This document shows positions 1 through 12,246 of a stretch of 64,000 nt of DNA, in pieces. The notes below the pieces were generated by a model, which did not search any database, had not been told where the DNA came from, and worked only from the letters and a program-made list of their open reading frames with translations. Source of the stretch: Blasia pusilla (Eukaryota > Marchantiophyta > Marchantiopsida > Blasiales); contig CM114271.1 in assembly GCA_050084515.1 (NCBI GenBank), positions 67,022,001 to 67,086,000 on the forward strand, given 5' to 3'. Each line of letters begins with the position of its first letter. Positions within the stretch are counted from its first letter, which is position 1. The position numbers and the translations under genes are program-made.

Positions 1-1880
1 GTTTTGTTTGCGAGGAGTTGAGTTTGGGGATGAAAACTGCATTAAAACTGGTTTTGCTTCAGTATCCATTTTATTAAAAAAATAAACCTCAAAAAGGACA
101 AAGAAAGATAATAACATATAAAGAAGACTAAAAATGTATAATGGAATGCAAAAGTAAAATGGTAAAATTAAAATTGGTTTTGGGTTTTTCAAACTTGCCT
201 TATAGGAGGAAAATTAAATTGGACACTGAGTGGAGAGAAAAAAAAAACTACTCACGGCTCGAGAGGAGAGAAAAAAGAAAATGGAGAGGAAAGAGTAAAT
301 ATAGCAAAATATTAACATTAAAGGCGTTAAGATCAGAGAAAAAAAGTGGAGAGATTTAAAAAAAAACTACTCACGATGCATAAGGAGGAGAGATAAAGAA
401 AATGGAGAGGAAAGAGAAAATATAACAAAACTAGTATCATGCCCTTTGTTCATTTTGTTAATTCTTAATTTATTTTGTACATGTGTCGATACGGGAAGGA
501 TGTAAAAAGCCTACGTGTTGACACCATAGGAAGGGTTCCTCAAACCCATCCTCTTTAAATTAGATAGATATTTACATGACATTGAGAGTAGAGAAAAAAC
601 TCTTAGTGACAAAAACTAACACGGAATGGAGTGAATCCAAATGCCTTCATTAAATTGGTTCACAAGTCCATTCAAATCCTACGGTTTAGAAGTTAAGGGA
701 ATAACTTGAAAGAGAGTGCACTCTCTTGACTGTGAATCGACTTAGTACCCGGATGACACCAGGACAATGGCAATAGGAGAAAGAGAACTAGAGAGTTGTT
801 ATAAGGGCTTGTAGTAGCGCCGTAATCACATGTTTGAAAATAATCAAGAAAATGGAATTCAAGAAAAGTGTGTATGTATTTTTTCCAAATTAGTGAGTTG
901 CAATACATGGGACTCTACATGATTTTTTTTAAAAATTTCTACCCTCTCCTCCTCTCTCATTTGCTCCCTACCCATCGCTTATGTCTCTTCTTCTTTCTTA
1001 ATTTAACTCCCTAAGGAGGAGAGGAGTCTACGAGAGAAATGTGTCATTAGGTTTGTAAACCTATCCTCTTCAAATAGTATAGATGAAGTAGTATTTTACT
1101 AGTGGATGTGAGGGCCATGCATGGGTTAATGATGAAATAGGTTTGGTTTGAGTTAGATGATACTAACTAATTAGAGAGGAGATCATCCTTGAGGATGGGT
1201 GTTGACTTAGAAGGTGTTTGTTGTTGAGAGGCATGCTTTTTTATAATAATATAAAAAAAATTCCTTTGCATGACCATGGGCCATGGGGATCTTATGGTGA
1301 TTTTAGTGTATGCGATTCATTGAGATACCATGTTTGCCTTATGGAGGGAAAGGACATTCGATTCATCTTTTCACTTTTGAAAAACAAACCAACTCATTAT
1401 TAATATCTATCATTTATGTACCTTTACTTAGAGTTTGTCTCTACTCTCGTTATGTCCCTTCATCCATCCCCTCCTAGTTGTAGAGTTGCTAGCTCCTCTA
1501 CTAATCTTCACTAGGCCTGTGAAAAGACTCCCTTATTGAACCTTGCAAGCTGATGACTTAGGCTAGATCTCGAGACCCAACTTGTCACGTGTCTTGTTGG
1601 ATTGAGTTGAATTAGTGGCACTTCTCAGGTGTCGATTCACACAAAGGGCATATCGTCCCCTAAGGAGCCTTGTCCTTGAGCCTTGACCTATCTCCTCCCC
1701 TCTCTCACCCAAGTTGATATGTGGTGGCTATCCTCAAGAATGATATCCTAGCTCACACTCTCAAACATGGTCAACCACTAAACTAGGTCAGTTTATGATG
1801 GTGGTTAATTTGCAAGGATGGCATACGACTTGTTTGACGCCCACCCTAGGATGCAATTTCTTATGAATGAGGAGTACATT
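1..1880. other. AT-rich spacer, no gene seen
   Basis: AT-rich DNA with only short ORFs of no recognisable family. The one structured part is a diverged tandem duplication of about 119 bp: the block around 226-313 (purine-rich, containing ACTACTCACG) recurs around 343-430. I see no RNA gene or transposon protein here. Confidence 0.6.
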
Positions 1881-1889
1881 GTAAATGCA

Positions 1890-3945
1890 CGCAAGATAGC
1901 CATATACATCTTTTCATAATGTAGGATCAAATGCATTACACAAGCATTAGAATAAAATGTACTAGTTTAACCCATAAAGAGTAAGGCATATCCACAAGTT
2001 TGGAAGTGAGAATAAAACATTCAAATTTAATTATAATACACTAGTGTTAACCTATGAAGAGAGAGCCACATCCATATGTTTGGAAGTACTAATACAACAT
2101 CGACTTAACATATAACTACAATAGACTAGTCTAGTACATGGAGGGGGAGACATGTCCAAATGGATATTAGCACAAAACATAAAATTCCAAATATAATGTA
2201 CTCGTTTAGCATATAGGAATGAATCATTCTGCCTAAGCTTAGAAGTATCAATCTACAAAAGAAAGTTACACCTTAGAAGGTGGCTAACTGATTATTCTTC
2301 ATGACAAAAAGTAATCTTACAAATTTTCAAAACATGGGTTCTCTTGGGCATATTTATCCCTCATAACCAAATAATGCAAATTTAAAAACATATGCAATCT
2401 TTGGACATGCGAACAACTTTTATCCCATAAACTTTTACTATTATAGGGCCAAATATAGAGCACAAACACTAGAACATATTTATAACACAGTAGTCTAACA
2501 CATACAAAGGGAATCACATCGTCAAATTTGGAAGATTCCATTGTAACATGTAGAGAGGGAAGCAAATCCACAAGTTTGGAAGATGCTAGCCCCACACCTT
2601 GAGAGGAAAGCACATGCTCCAAGTTTGGAATATTCCAATATAATGCATAGAGAGGAATTACATCCACAAGTTTGGGATATTCTAGTCCAGAAAACAGAGA
2701 GGAAAGCACATCCTCAAGTTTAGAAGGCCCCTAATCTAACACATAGAGAGGAAACACATCTGAAACTTTGGAAGACGCCAATCACATCCAAAAGTTCAGG
2801 ATGTTCTAGTCCAACAAACCGATACTAGAACATCCTGAACTTTTGGATGTGATTGAGAGATTACCGAAAAGATTGGAGAGTGGATGATTGGGAAAGCTCG
2901 AAAATTGGACTTTTCGTCATAATCGCTCATGGACGGTGGAGTACAATGGGAATCACACGTAGGAATTTAGTTTTATCCTCTATGAGATTGAAGTTATCTG
3001 GAAGTTGAGAAAGCTAGCATGATTTTTTTTAGGCCAAGGGTTAAGAGATATCTAAACTGGAGATTTGCAAGAAAAATACTTAGGTTGAGTCCCAAAGACT
3101 CGACTGGTTGGGCGTTCTATGGGTAGCCGAGAAACCGCTAAGTGCTAATTGGGCCTAGTCTCCCCTATCGTGCGCATACACATCGCTACACAACATACAT
3201 TGCTGTCACATGCCAATCTAACATGTAGAAAGGGTATCGTATCCTCTACTTTGCAAGAGGCCAATCCAACACATAGAGAGGGAAGCACATCCTGAACTTT
3301 GCAAGACAGCAATCTAACAAATACAGAGGGAAGCATATCCTGAACTTTGCAAGACAACAATCTAACAAATACACAGGGAATCATATCCTAAACTTTGCAA
3401 GACAACAATCTAACAAATGCGGAGGGAAGCATATCTTGAACTTTGCAAGACAACAATCTAACAGATACGAAGGGAAGCACATCCTGAACTTTGCAAGACA
3501 ATAATCTAACAAATACAGAGGGAAGCATAGTCACAAGACAACAATCTAACAAATACAGAGGGAAGCATAGTCACAAGACAATAATCTACCAAATACAGAG
3601 GAATGCATAGTCACAAGACAACGATCTAACAAGTACATAGTGAAGCATAGTCACAAGACAATAATCTAACAAATACAGAGGAATGCATAGTCACAAGACA
3701 ACAATTTAACAAATACAGAGGGAAGCATAGTCACAAGACAATAATCTAACAAATACAGAGGGATGCATAGTCACAAGACAACGATCTAACAAGTACAGAA
3801 TGAAGCATAGTCACAAGATAATAATCTAACAAATACAGAGGAATGCATAGTCACAAGACAACGATCTAACAAGTTCAGAATGAAGCATATCTTGAACTTT
3901 GCAAGACGCCAATCTAACACATAGAGAGGGAAGCACATCCTAAAA
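1890..3945. repeat. Degenerate 48-bp tandem array with a 40-bp sub-array
   Basis: A long array of related units built on CACATCC..AAGTTTGGAAGA..CCAATCTAACA. Units are strongly diverged from about 1890 to 2780. They are regular at 48-bp spacing from about 3253 to 3500 (GCAAGACA at 3301, 3349, 3397, 3445 and 3493). They change to an exact 40-bp spacing from 3501 to 3860 (nine copies starting at 3501, 3541, 3581 and so on to 3821). The 40-bp form looks like the 48-bp unit with the CCTGAACTTTGC part replaced by GTCAC. The short minus-strand ORFs across the array are repeat translations, not genes. Confidence 0.85.
2781..2853. repeat. Perfect 30-bp inverted repeat (fold-back) in the tandem array
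   Basis: Arms 2781-2810 and 2824-2853 are exact reverse complements, separated by a 13-nt loop. Both arms are made of the array unit, so this is an inverted duplication of array sequence rather than a separate element. Confidence 0.85.
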
Positions 3946-4788
3946 TAAAATAAAACGGCAATAAAACAGTTACGCCTAAATCCCTCTAGCAGTTACGGTT
4001 TTCCCGAAGGTGGCGAAACCGGCGGTACCGGTTATGGCCGGAGGTCCCACGTGGCACGCACCGGAGCTCCGGTCGCAGCCCTAATCCCTAACGAGTGCGA
4101 AGATTTCTTTGCTCTCTCTTCGTCTCTCCGTTTTCGCTCTTTCTCTCGTGTTTTCGCGCGATTCGCGAGTGATTTTGGGGTCGGAGCGCGAGGGGAGCGA
4201 ATTGGGAGGCGAGCTTTGGTGGGCGGTGCTTCGAGGCTGCGGGTTGCACGGGCGCAGGAAGGAGCAGGAGGAAGTTACGCATGTGGCGATGTTCGCGGTG
4301 GATGCGTTGAGTTTGGCGGGTGTTCGCGGGGGTCGGCGCTGAGATGTGGTGCGGGCGGAAGGGAGTGACGGGCGCGGTTGTGGGAGTGGAGGTGGAGAGG
4401 AGAGGAGGGCTTGTGGTGGGGGATGGCGCGGGGAATTCCGTGCGTGACCGGTTGCGGGATGAGGTGATGGTGGACTGAGACGATTTCGGGGGCGGGCGGT
4501 TTTTTTTCATGGTAATTTGGCGCGTTTGGTTTGTCCCTCTGCGGGTTTTGCTCGAGAGTGGAGTGGAGTGGAGGGACCTGGCTTGTCGAGGAGGAGTAGT
4601 AGCTGGTGGTTTCCGTCGGTTTAGATCGTGGACGCGTACCTCAACCTGTTGCCTGTGCCGCGTTGGGAGTTGGACTGGTGAATTTGTTGCGGTCGAGGGG
4701 ATGGCGGACGGGGTGTCCTGGATAGCCGTTTGTAAGTGAGTAGGACAGGGATTTGCAGAGCGGGCGACGTGACAGCAACTGATGAGCC
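3946..4788 (+). promoter_or_regulatory. Promoter and 5' leader region of the LUC7-like gene
   Basis: A GC-rich, CpG-rich block lies directly upstream of the LUC7-like start codon, in contrast to the AT-rich repeat array before it. It contains a G-box core CACGTG at 4048-4053. No convincing TATA box is visible and the transcription start cannot be placed. Long ORFs on both strands here (for example minus 4088-4942) reflect GC richness and lack any family signature. The last in-frame stop before the gene's ATG is TGA at 4783-4785. Confidence 0.5.
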
Positions 4789-4880
4789 ATGGATCCGAAG
4801 GCGCTACTGGACGAGTTAATGGGGAAAGATCGGGATTTGCCTTTAGACCAACAAAAGAAGAAGAAGTTACGGTTCGATGA
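4782..4880 (+). promoter_or_regulatory. Overlapping upstream ORF at the LUC7-like start
   Basis: An ATG at 4782 lies 7 nt before the main ATG (4789) in another frame. It opens a 32-codon ORF ending at TGA 4878-4880, inside coding exon 1. Its context is weak (C at -3, A at +4) while the main ATG has GCCATGG, so most ribosomes should scan past it. Whether the transcript includes 4782 is inferred. Confidence 0.4.
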
Positions 4881-7800
4881 TCCTGAGGTGAGTTTTGCTT
4901 TGCCCTTTCTCTGTCCCTACTTCTACCAGTAATCCAGGCCACTAGGGATTGTCAGGTTGCTTCCAGCGTTAGAATTCCCTTTGATGCGGGAATTATGTTC
5001 ACCGAGACGCACCCCTCGCTTCACTCTGAGCATTCTCAGTAGTCCATGTAAGGGTCGTGCATTTTTGTCTCCAGCTGGTCGGTCGTATGATAACGTGTTG
5101 TGTGAAGCCTTTCCTGTGGTCTCTGTGCTGGCCATTGTAATGTGCTCAGTCTGGAGAGACGACAATGGAAGTTGTAGTGAGAGCGGAGTATGGGTAAAAA
5201 GATCAAGGTTGGGATTCCGGTATCTTTCTCTCGCAGTCTTTCTCCAGCTTCCTCCGATACTGCGACGTCCGTTTTTGTACAGTTGGTGCACTATGGGCCC
5301 TGCTTTAGGTGATGTGATAATGAAACTGCTAGGCTTAGTATCGGTGATGTGATAGCCACCCTCTGGTTTTGGTAATGTGATAGTGAAACTGAAGGCGTAG
5401 TCTAATTTGTGAGCGATCTCTTACTTCTCGTAGATGCTACTATACTACTGTCAGGGTGAGAATACACACTCCTTACATTCTTTAGGGGTTTTGGACTTTC
5501 AAAGTTAATTTCATGAAGAAGAACAAATACTCTTTTATCTTAGTGAAAAACATGTTCGACATTGACGGGTGGGCGTTCTTACAGTTGCAGACATCATATC
5601 TTGGTCCATGTGAATTACACATAATTATTTATTTACTTTTGGGCTATAATTTTTGTCCATATCAGATTTGGTGTGGTTTGTTTAGTGGTAATGGAGGTAT
5701 AAGCAGGAGGGTCTTACGAAATTATAATGGAGCGCAGCTAGCTGGGAGGTTCTATGGACTGAGCCATAACATACTAAGATGACCTGTGCTGTGTAATCCA
5801 TATTTTGTTGCAGGTTTGTCACTATCACTTGGTTGCGTTCTGTCCTCATGACCTCTTTCCCAACACCAAGAGCGACCTTGGTGCCTGTGAGAAGCTTCAT
5901 GATGATGCACTACGAGTGGATTTCATGAAGTCCAACAGAGTATCACAATATGAAGCCGAGTTTCTAGGTTATCTGGAACGCCTCATAGCTGACCTCGAAA
6001 GGTAAGCTGATTAACAAGGTTCATTATTCTGCATATTAATAATTTTTTATCCTGAACTTCCACCTGTGACCCTTTAGTATGGTTTGTTTTGTTTCTCGTA
6101 TTGGAATTCTCTCTGTTTGGGCAGATTGTGCCTGTCATCCAGTTGTCTACATAGAGCGTATGGGTGGTGATCAGGAGCCTGCGAGAGCCTTGCACTTTGA
6201 AAGTCTGGACAGCCCCTAAGTAAGGCAGGAGTAGTGATTGCACTCTAATCTACTCTTTCTGACAGAACTCCACATAAGACTGTTGTGGCTCTGACCTTGA
6301 TGCTATGGACTAAGGTAAGTTTAAGACATCGCATGTATCAACCCAGTAGTCAATTGAACAATATCTTCAGTTCTATCTGAGGAGGTTCTTGAGACCGGAA
6401 TAGCCCTAAACGACTATATGGAATGTCTAGTCTAGTTAAGTTCTAACTCATGTACTCTTCACACCAACAGTTAAAGGTTCCATAAGAACTGGTTAGAGAA
6501 TTTCCTCTGGGTTTTGTACTTTAGATGGTAAGTAGTGGCCCTGAGTTATAATGATCAAACTTTCTCTTGAGAGTTCATGTGTGTAACAATGTGCCTTCAG
6601 AGTGTCGAGGGATAGGTAAGTGGATCCAAATAAACCTACTTTCAGGGGTCCCTTTCTCAAGGGAGATGGAGAATAACTTGAACCAATATGAAGAAGGAAG
6701 GATGTTGTTGTGATGAAAACTGCCTTTTAGGCTTCCCAGTTTCCCTTCTCTTAGGTAGGACTTGAACAATGGAGGAAAAACAGATCCTCGTATGACCTAA
6801 AACAGTTAGAGCCATTAGCAGTTGTAAGGTTTCATCTGTATCCATTGCTGTGCACTTCACATAATTATCTAAAGGTTTATGTTAGTGGTAAACATCCCAA
6901 TTGAAGTTATCCCATCACAACCACTTGTCTTCCTTGTTCCTGTGTCATGGAACCTCGTTATTATCCATATCTCGTCATATATAGCGTCTGGATGCAAGTC
7001 ACCTGGTTTGGGTAGAGTCTTGTTTCAATTGTCCCTGATTTGAGATTCCAGGTTTTTCTGCTTTTGTGCAAAAATGGCCAGTTTCAAAGGACACAACAAA
7101 TATCTTTGCGTCTACTGGCGTCAAGCCAAATATTACACTTCATTGTTTATGATGTAGAGAAATGGGTCAAGCATGGGCAAAGTTAGTTTAAGAGGGGCTA
7201 GCCATGTATCTGAAAATGTGGGTAGTGAATGTGTGGAACATTACAAGGTTTGCCAGGACTGGAGGAAAGTAAGGAAATATGACCAGTTGGGCTTAGGTTA
7301 GGTTCACGTTCCTGTCTAGGTGAATGGCTTTCAGACCACATCAGAGTTTTGCTCCATTTCCCCACAATGGAGTGATTGTGTCGGCCAGGTGCATGTTATG
7401 TGACGGTTGTTCTTTATGTGAAATGTCCATCACCAATTTTCTGGTACTGTTGGAATCAAATTGAAAACATTGAATCGGAAGATGTTCCCAGTTTTGGTTG
7501 ACATGGTGAAAAAAAGGTCCTACAGGACTAAGAGATGGAAATGTTATCATTTCCCTGCCACAGCTAGAAGTGTTAAGAATTGGAAAATAAATTGCCTTGT
7601 TCGGACAGTTGTTTGGTAGTGTATTCGACCATGCCCCAATCTGAGCACAGGCCCGATGGCATGGTGACTTGAAAGGTGGTAGGTCTGGGAAGTTTGAAGC
7701 TAAATAATGGGTATCTTCTCAATCTTTACAGTGGCTTTCTAGAAATAAATAGATTTCATATTCAGAATGTTTCACCCTGTTTGTGTGTAGGTGGGAGTTA

Positions 7801-9973
7801 AAGATTAGTGGACTCATGAATCAATGCATATGTGCAGGAAGATAAAGCGGTGTCATGAGCGATTGGACAAGGAAATGCCTTTGACAGAACATGCACGCGC
7901 TAACAGTGATCGAATTTCAGCAATTGCCATGGAAGTACAAGCATTGCTGAAACAGGCTGAACGAGAAGGGGAGGATGGGTTGGTTGATCAAGCTCAAGCC
8001 ACAATGAATAAGGTCTGTAAGAGAGCTTTAGTCCCAAAGAAGTAATGGTGATCTTTGTGTGCTTTACTTCTCAAGATAGTTCTTCCTAGGGAAGGTCTGT
8101 AAGAGGTATGTGGTCACAAAGAAGTAATTGCGGTCTCTGTGTCTTTTAATGCTCAAAAGCTAGTCCATTGTAGTGGTACTGTTGGATGACTTCTCTTCCC
8201 TGGTTCTTTGGTATTAAAGAGTCTCTTCAGGACCTTCCAATGAAATATTTCCAAGTATTCTTTCTTCGTGCTTCTATATCACCTTTGAAGAATGGAGATC
8301 TTGAGTTATTTCATCACATGAGTTGTGGGTGGTGCTACATTTGCAAGTGGCCTTTTCCATCACAGGATTCCTGTTCTAGTTTCCTGTATTCTGGCTCACT
8401 GTATGTGCATCTGCCTAAAATCAAAGTGTGTTGGGGGGTAAGGTAGTGGACTTTTGGGAGAAAGCTCGAGAACATCCACTGGTGGCTTCAATCGGCCTTA
8501 AGTGTCCAAGTGGAATAACTGGGTAAACAATGAATTTGGTCTCGATGAAATTGGCAAATTTTAGAATGTGTGGCCTACGTTTCATCCTTGCAGATAAGGC
8601 GGGGTAGGTCGTGATGTGGTGCTTAAGCTAACCTGCAAAACAGCGTTGCAAGGTAGCTGCCTGTCTTCTGAAATAACACTCTTGCTGTTTACCATTTTTA
8701 CTGTGTAGTAGAACAATTTTACAATGTTATGGCTGACTGTCGGTGGTTTGTCAGGTGGACCTTTTGAACAAAGAGAAGGACCAGCTTGTTCGAGCCGTCA
8801 TGCCTGAGTTTGGAAACATTCTTGAGAAGGAGAAACGCATGCAGGTCTGCGAAGTATGTGGAGCAATGCAGGCTTCTACCGATACAGAGAAGCGACTGGC
8901 GAGCCATTTGGAGGGCAAACAACATCTGGTGATTAAAAATACCTGTTGTGAGCAGAATAAGAACCGGCGCTTTTAAGAATCTCGAAACACGTCTTCCACC
9001 TTTGACATTTTCATAGCAGGGTGTATTGAATTTTGTAGTTGGTTGTACTGTAGGGGTATTTCAGGATAAGGCAAACAGCAGAGCAACTTAGGAAGAAGAA
9101 GGAAGATGAGAGAGATGCCCGACGCAGAGAGCGTGAAGTGGAGAAAATAGATGGGGCTGATCAGAAACCTAAGCCAGAAGAATTGCCACCAACGGAGGAA
9201 TTAAAGGAGAAAGAGAAGGTAATAATTTCATAATGTGGTTGAATTTGGTAGATATCATGGTCTGGGCGTCTGGTTTTTCAATGATACACCAAGTGATTAC
9301 TGGAGGTCATCACTTTGCAAAGATGACACCCAGTAGACCATCAGACCTAATCATTCGTCTATGTCATGTTTGACTTCAGCATCCCTCTGGTTTATCATCA
9401 TCATTGCTTTAGTTTCATGTATGTATCTCCTCAGAGATGCAGTTGGTAGTGTGGAGGCTCAACTTAATTCCCCCTGAATGACTGATTGCAAAGTTGGCAT
9501 GCACTTGACTCAGAATGGGACTCGTCAATATGATAAGGAGCGGGAACACGAAGTTCGACGGGAGCATGAACCAAGAAGGGAGAGAAGGTTATTGTTTAGA
9601 CATCCTGACTTAGTATATTTGGCGAGTTCACTGGAAGCACTCACCTTAATGTCAGCGAGACTTGTATACTGTTATCTGACTGGTTTGTGTGACTTTTGAC
9701 AGCCGCAGCAGAGAGAGAGTGCATCGCTCACATGATCGAGGTCGAGACCGAGAACCTGATAGGGAAAGAGGAAGAGAGAGCGACAAATCTCGAGACTGGG
9801 GAGACAAGGAAAGAGATAGAGACAGGGACAGGGACAGGGAACGAGAAAGATATCGAGAAAGAGATTGGCATAGAGACAGGGATAGAGACAGGGGGAGAGA
9901 TAGGGAAAGCTATCGTGACCGTGGACTACGGCGTCGCAGTCGCAGCCGGGATAGAGACCGGGACAGACGGTGA
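4789..9973 (+). CDS. LUC7-like U1 snRNP-associated splicing factor (LUC7_RL type), 7 coding exons
   Basis: LUC7 proteins associate with the U1 snRNP in the nucleus and help choose 5' splice sites. Inferred exons: 4789-4887, 5814-6001, 7838-8012, 8755-8928, 9054-9218, 9514-9587 and 9703-9973. All introns are GT-AG, phases agree, and the total is 1146 nt (381 aa). The N-terminus M-D-P-K-A-L-L-D-E-L-M-G is typical of the family. Zinc finger 1 is CX7CX14CX3H (C35, C43, C58, H62). A helical linker follows. Zinc finger 2 is CX2CX15HX5H (C186, C189, H205, H211). Residues from about 270 to 381 form an RE/RD/RS-rich tail, as in LUC7 relatives. The ATG has good context (GCCATGG) and follows an in-frame stop. 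Exon 5 uses the acceptor at 9053, giving G-Y-F-R-I-R after finger 2, which matches the family. No defect is seen. The exact boundaries of exons 5 and 6 are the least certain. It stands alone, with transposon-rich DNA on both sides. Confidence 0.93.
8010..8170 (+). promoter_or_regulatory. Duplicated 5' splice-site region of LUC7-like intron 3
   Basis: The 14-mer AAGGTCTGTAAGAG occurs at 8010-8023, spanning the exon 3/intron 3 border, and again at 8092-8105. The downstream sequences remain similar for about 70 bp, so this is an 82-bp tandem duplication of a donor region. Each copy holds two overlapping donors 4 nt apart (GTCTGT and GTAAGA, the GYNNGY pattern). Only the donor at 8013 keeps the reading frame. 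Use of the donor at 8017 shifts the frame, and use of the second copy retains an in-frame TAA at 8043-8045. Confidence 0.6.
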
Positions 9974-10508
9974 TTGCTATCTGCTGGATTCCTGCCATGC
10001 CATTGTTCTGGACTTCCATCATTATGTAGAGTATGTTAGTCCCATTTTTTTTCAAAGGGACTTGAGGCCTTACATATGGACATTCTTTGTCACCTGACAC
10101 ATAAGAATTACCTGATTCCGGGTGCAGTGAACAATCTATCCTACCTTGTTAATTTTGTAATCAGTTACAAGAACGTGAGCGTTTTTTTGCATGGATGTGT
10201 ACTGTGAACACATTCACAGCTCAGCAATAAAATATCCTTTCTTGTCACCCCTCCGTTGTGTTGGATTTTCCCATCCTCTCGATCCGTTGTTGTCTGCATC
10301 ATCTTCCCTTTTCTGGGAAGAGTGTGGGAAGAGTGTCTGACCAGGGTTTGGCTACTATTCCTCAGCTTTTCCCACACGCTCACATGCCTGAAGTGATGAA
10401 CCGTGGGTGTAATTAATATGTAATCACAAACACTGGAAATCTAGGAGGCATACTGGCTTTGTACACTTGAGGGTGAGAGGCTGTTAACTGGAATCACTCG
10501 TAAATAAA
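9974..10508 (+). terminator. 3' UTR and candidate poly(A) signals of the LUC7-like gene
   Basis: After the TGA stop (9971-9973) there are two canonical AATAAA hexamers on the plus strand, at 10226-10231 and 10503-10508. Either could direct cleavage. The first lies about 250 nt past the stop, a normal plant 3' UTR length. Confidence 0.55.
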
Positions 10509-11929
10509 GGTCAATTGCGTTTCTAATGGAATCGTAACCTCTGGAGAGCAAAGAGTATCCTGCACCTGAACTGTCCTCGATACACTTCCATTCCCAGTGT
10601 TGGTGGAAAGCAAAGTTTGAGTTTCATCCTCATCTATGCAATTCCATGTTGAAGGCCAGCCTCACCGCTGTGGAAGCAAGGTGCATAAGACTCTCTTCTC
10701 CCACACGACTGTGATACGCCTATGAGGACGCGCACACACACAAACACAGACAGAGCTTCTGTCTGAACACTTGCCGTTTCCTGGCAGGGCTGCTTGGAAG
10801 GTTGGAAGCTGCTGCAGCTGCATGCATTTCAGGGATCTCTAGACTCGGATTTCTCGAGGGCAACGCCACACACACCACAGAGAGCAGCACACTTGCCCTT
10901 TCCTGGAAGCAAAATGCACCATGTTCGAACATGCCAGAGTCACTGGTCAGTAGCAGCCAGTGTGTCTTCAACAGTCATGCCGATTAGCTCACGATAGGTC
11001 ACACCCCCAATTCAGATCACTTCCTCTCCTCCAGAAGTGGAAAGCCAATGCGGAGGACATATGTCAGTGTGTTGCTTCGTAACCATCGCGCCCTGCCTCG
11101 ACCCTCTCGATGCCCATGAGTCAGATCTCGTGGACTTCGTTGGTGAGTCTTGGATCTCCCAATCATGAAGCTGACTCCAGATCTAAGCACGCACCTTCTG
11201 CTCAGGCAGGCCAGGGATTTCAGCGATGTCTACCACCATGAATGTACTCCACGCCAAAGCACTTGTCTAAGACTTGAGCAGCAACAGCAGCAGCAGCAGC
11301 AGTAGGAGCAACGAGAGCAGCAGCGCACGATAGAAACGGTGCTCCCTCCTCCTGTCAAGCATGAGGAAATTGAGAGCTTCCATTCCTTGCCTCTGCAAGA
11401 ACGTTTGAAAGATGATTTAACTCAAACGGAAATCTCCACTTCTTTATGAAAAGAGAATATCGTCGATCAGCAGCTGATGTCCGCCTGCATCTGCACAGAC
11501 CCGCCGGCATTTGAGTGCTGAAGTCCCCTTTGATGATTTCAGGAGAAAAATGTGCGCACTCAATGTCAGTCATTCTCCACCTGAATGAGTGAGAGTGCAT
11601 CCATGGACGCTCTGTTGCGTAGCGCTCTCGCATCAATTGTGAGCCTATTCCATTTTTGTTTGCCATCATTCCAAAGCACGTGTGGTGTATCGTAGTGCAT
11701 GGGATTTCGCGGAGTGCTGTTTTGGTCCCGAGACTTTTGCAACATCCCCTCGTTTTGTGTTGCATTGAGATCCTCCTGCTTCTGCTTTGCCCCTTTCCAG
11801 CTCTTCGTGTGTGCGCGCTTGACATCGACCATAACCCCCCCTATTTCATTTATTATCCATTGCACTCTCGCAGCTTTTCCGCCTGCTATATCGAGAATTT
11901 CCTTTCCTGCACCCTTGATGTTTCAGGTG
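10509..11929. other. Intergenic DNA, no gene recognised
   Basis: Mixed-composition DNA downstream of the LUC7-like gene. It holds a short CAG repeat around 11278-11303. ORFs up to 156 aa (minus 11355-11825) overlap each other in several frames and show no family motif. Confidence 0.5.
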
Positions 11930-11933
11930 CTCT

Positions 11934-12246
11934 GCCCTACTCTACTCTACTCTCCTCTGCTCTACCCTACTCTCCTCTGCAATGCTGTGCCCTCCTCTGC
12001 TCTGATGAGCTCTGCAATGCTATGCTCTCTCCTCTGAAATGCTAAGCATTCCTCTGCTCTGCTGAGCCCTGCAATGATATGCTCTCCTCTGAAATGCTAT
12101 GCCCTACTCTGGTCTGATGAGCTCTGCAAAGCTATGCTCTGCCCTACTCTGCTCTGATGAGCTCTGCAATGCTTTGCTCTGATGATCTCTGAATAGCTCT
12201 GCCATGCTATGCTCTGATGAGCTCTGAAGAGCTCTGCAATGCTATG
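11934..12246. repeat. Minisatellite of CTCTG/ATGCT words
   Basis: Low-complexity tandem DNA made of words such as GCTCTGATGAGCTCTGC, AATGCTATGCTCT and CCTACTCT in irregular order. The plus-strand ORFs covering it are translations of the repeat. Confidence 0.8.

Noticed and set aside
3501-3860. Regularly spaced direct repeats that could suggest a CRISPR array
   Set aside because: The whole 40-bp unit is repeated, with no unique spacers. The setting is a eukaryotic genome, and the array grades into the 48-bp satellite.
4088-4942. 284-aa minus-strand ORF upstream of and overlapping LUC7 exon 1
   Set aside because: It is antisense to a firmly identified exon, its composition is biased by GC-rich DNA, and it has no domain.
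9672-10100. 142-aa minus-strand ORF and 133-aa plus-frame ORF over LUC7 exon 7
   Set aside because: Both are shadows of the repetitive RE/RD codons in the last LUC7 exon.
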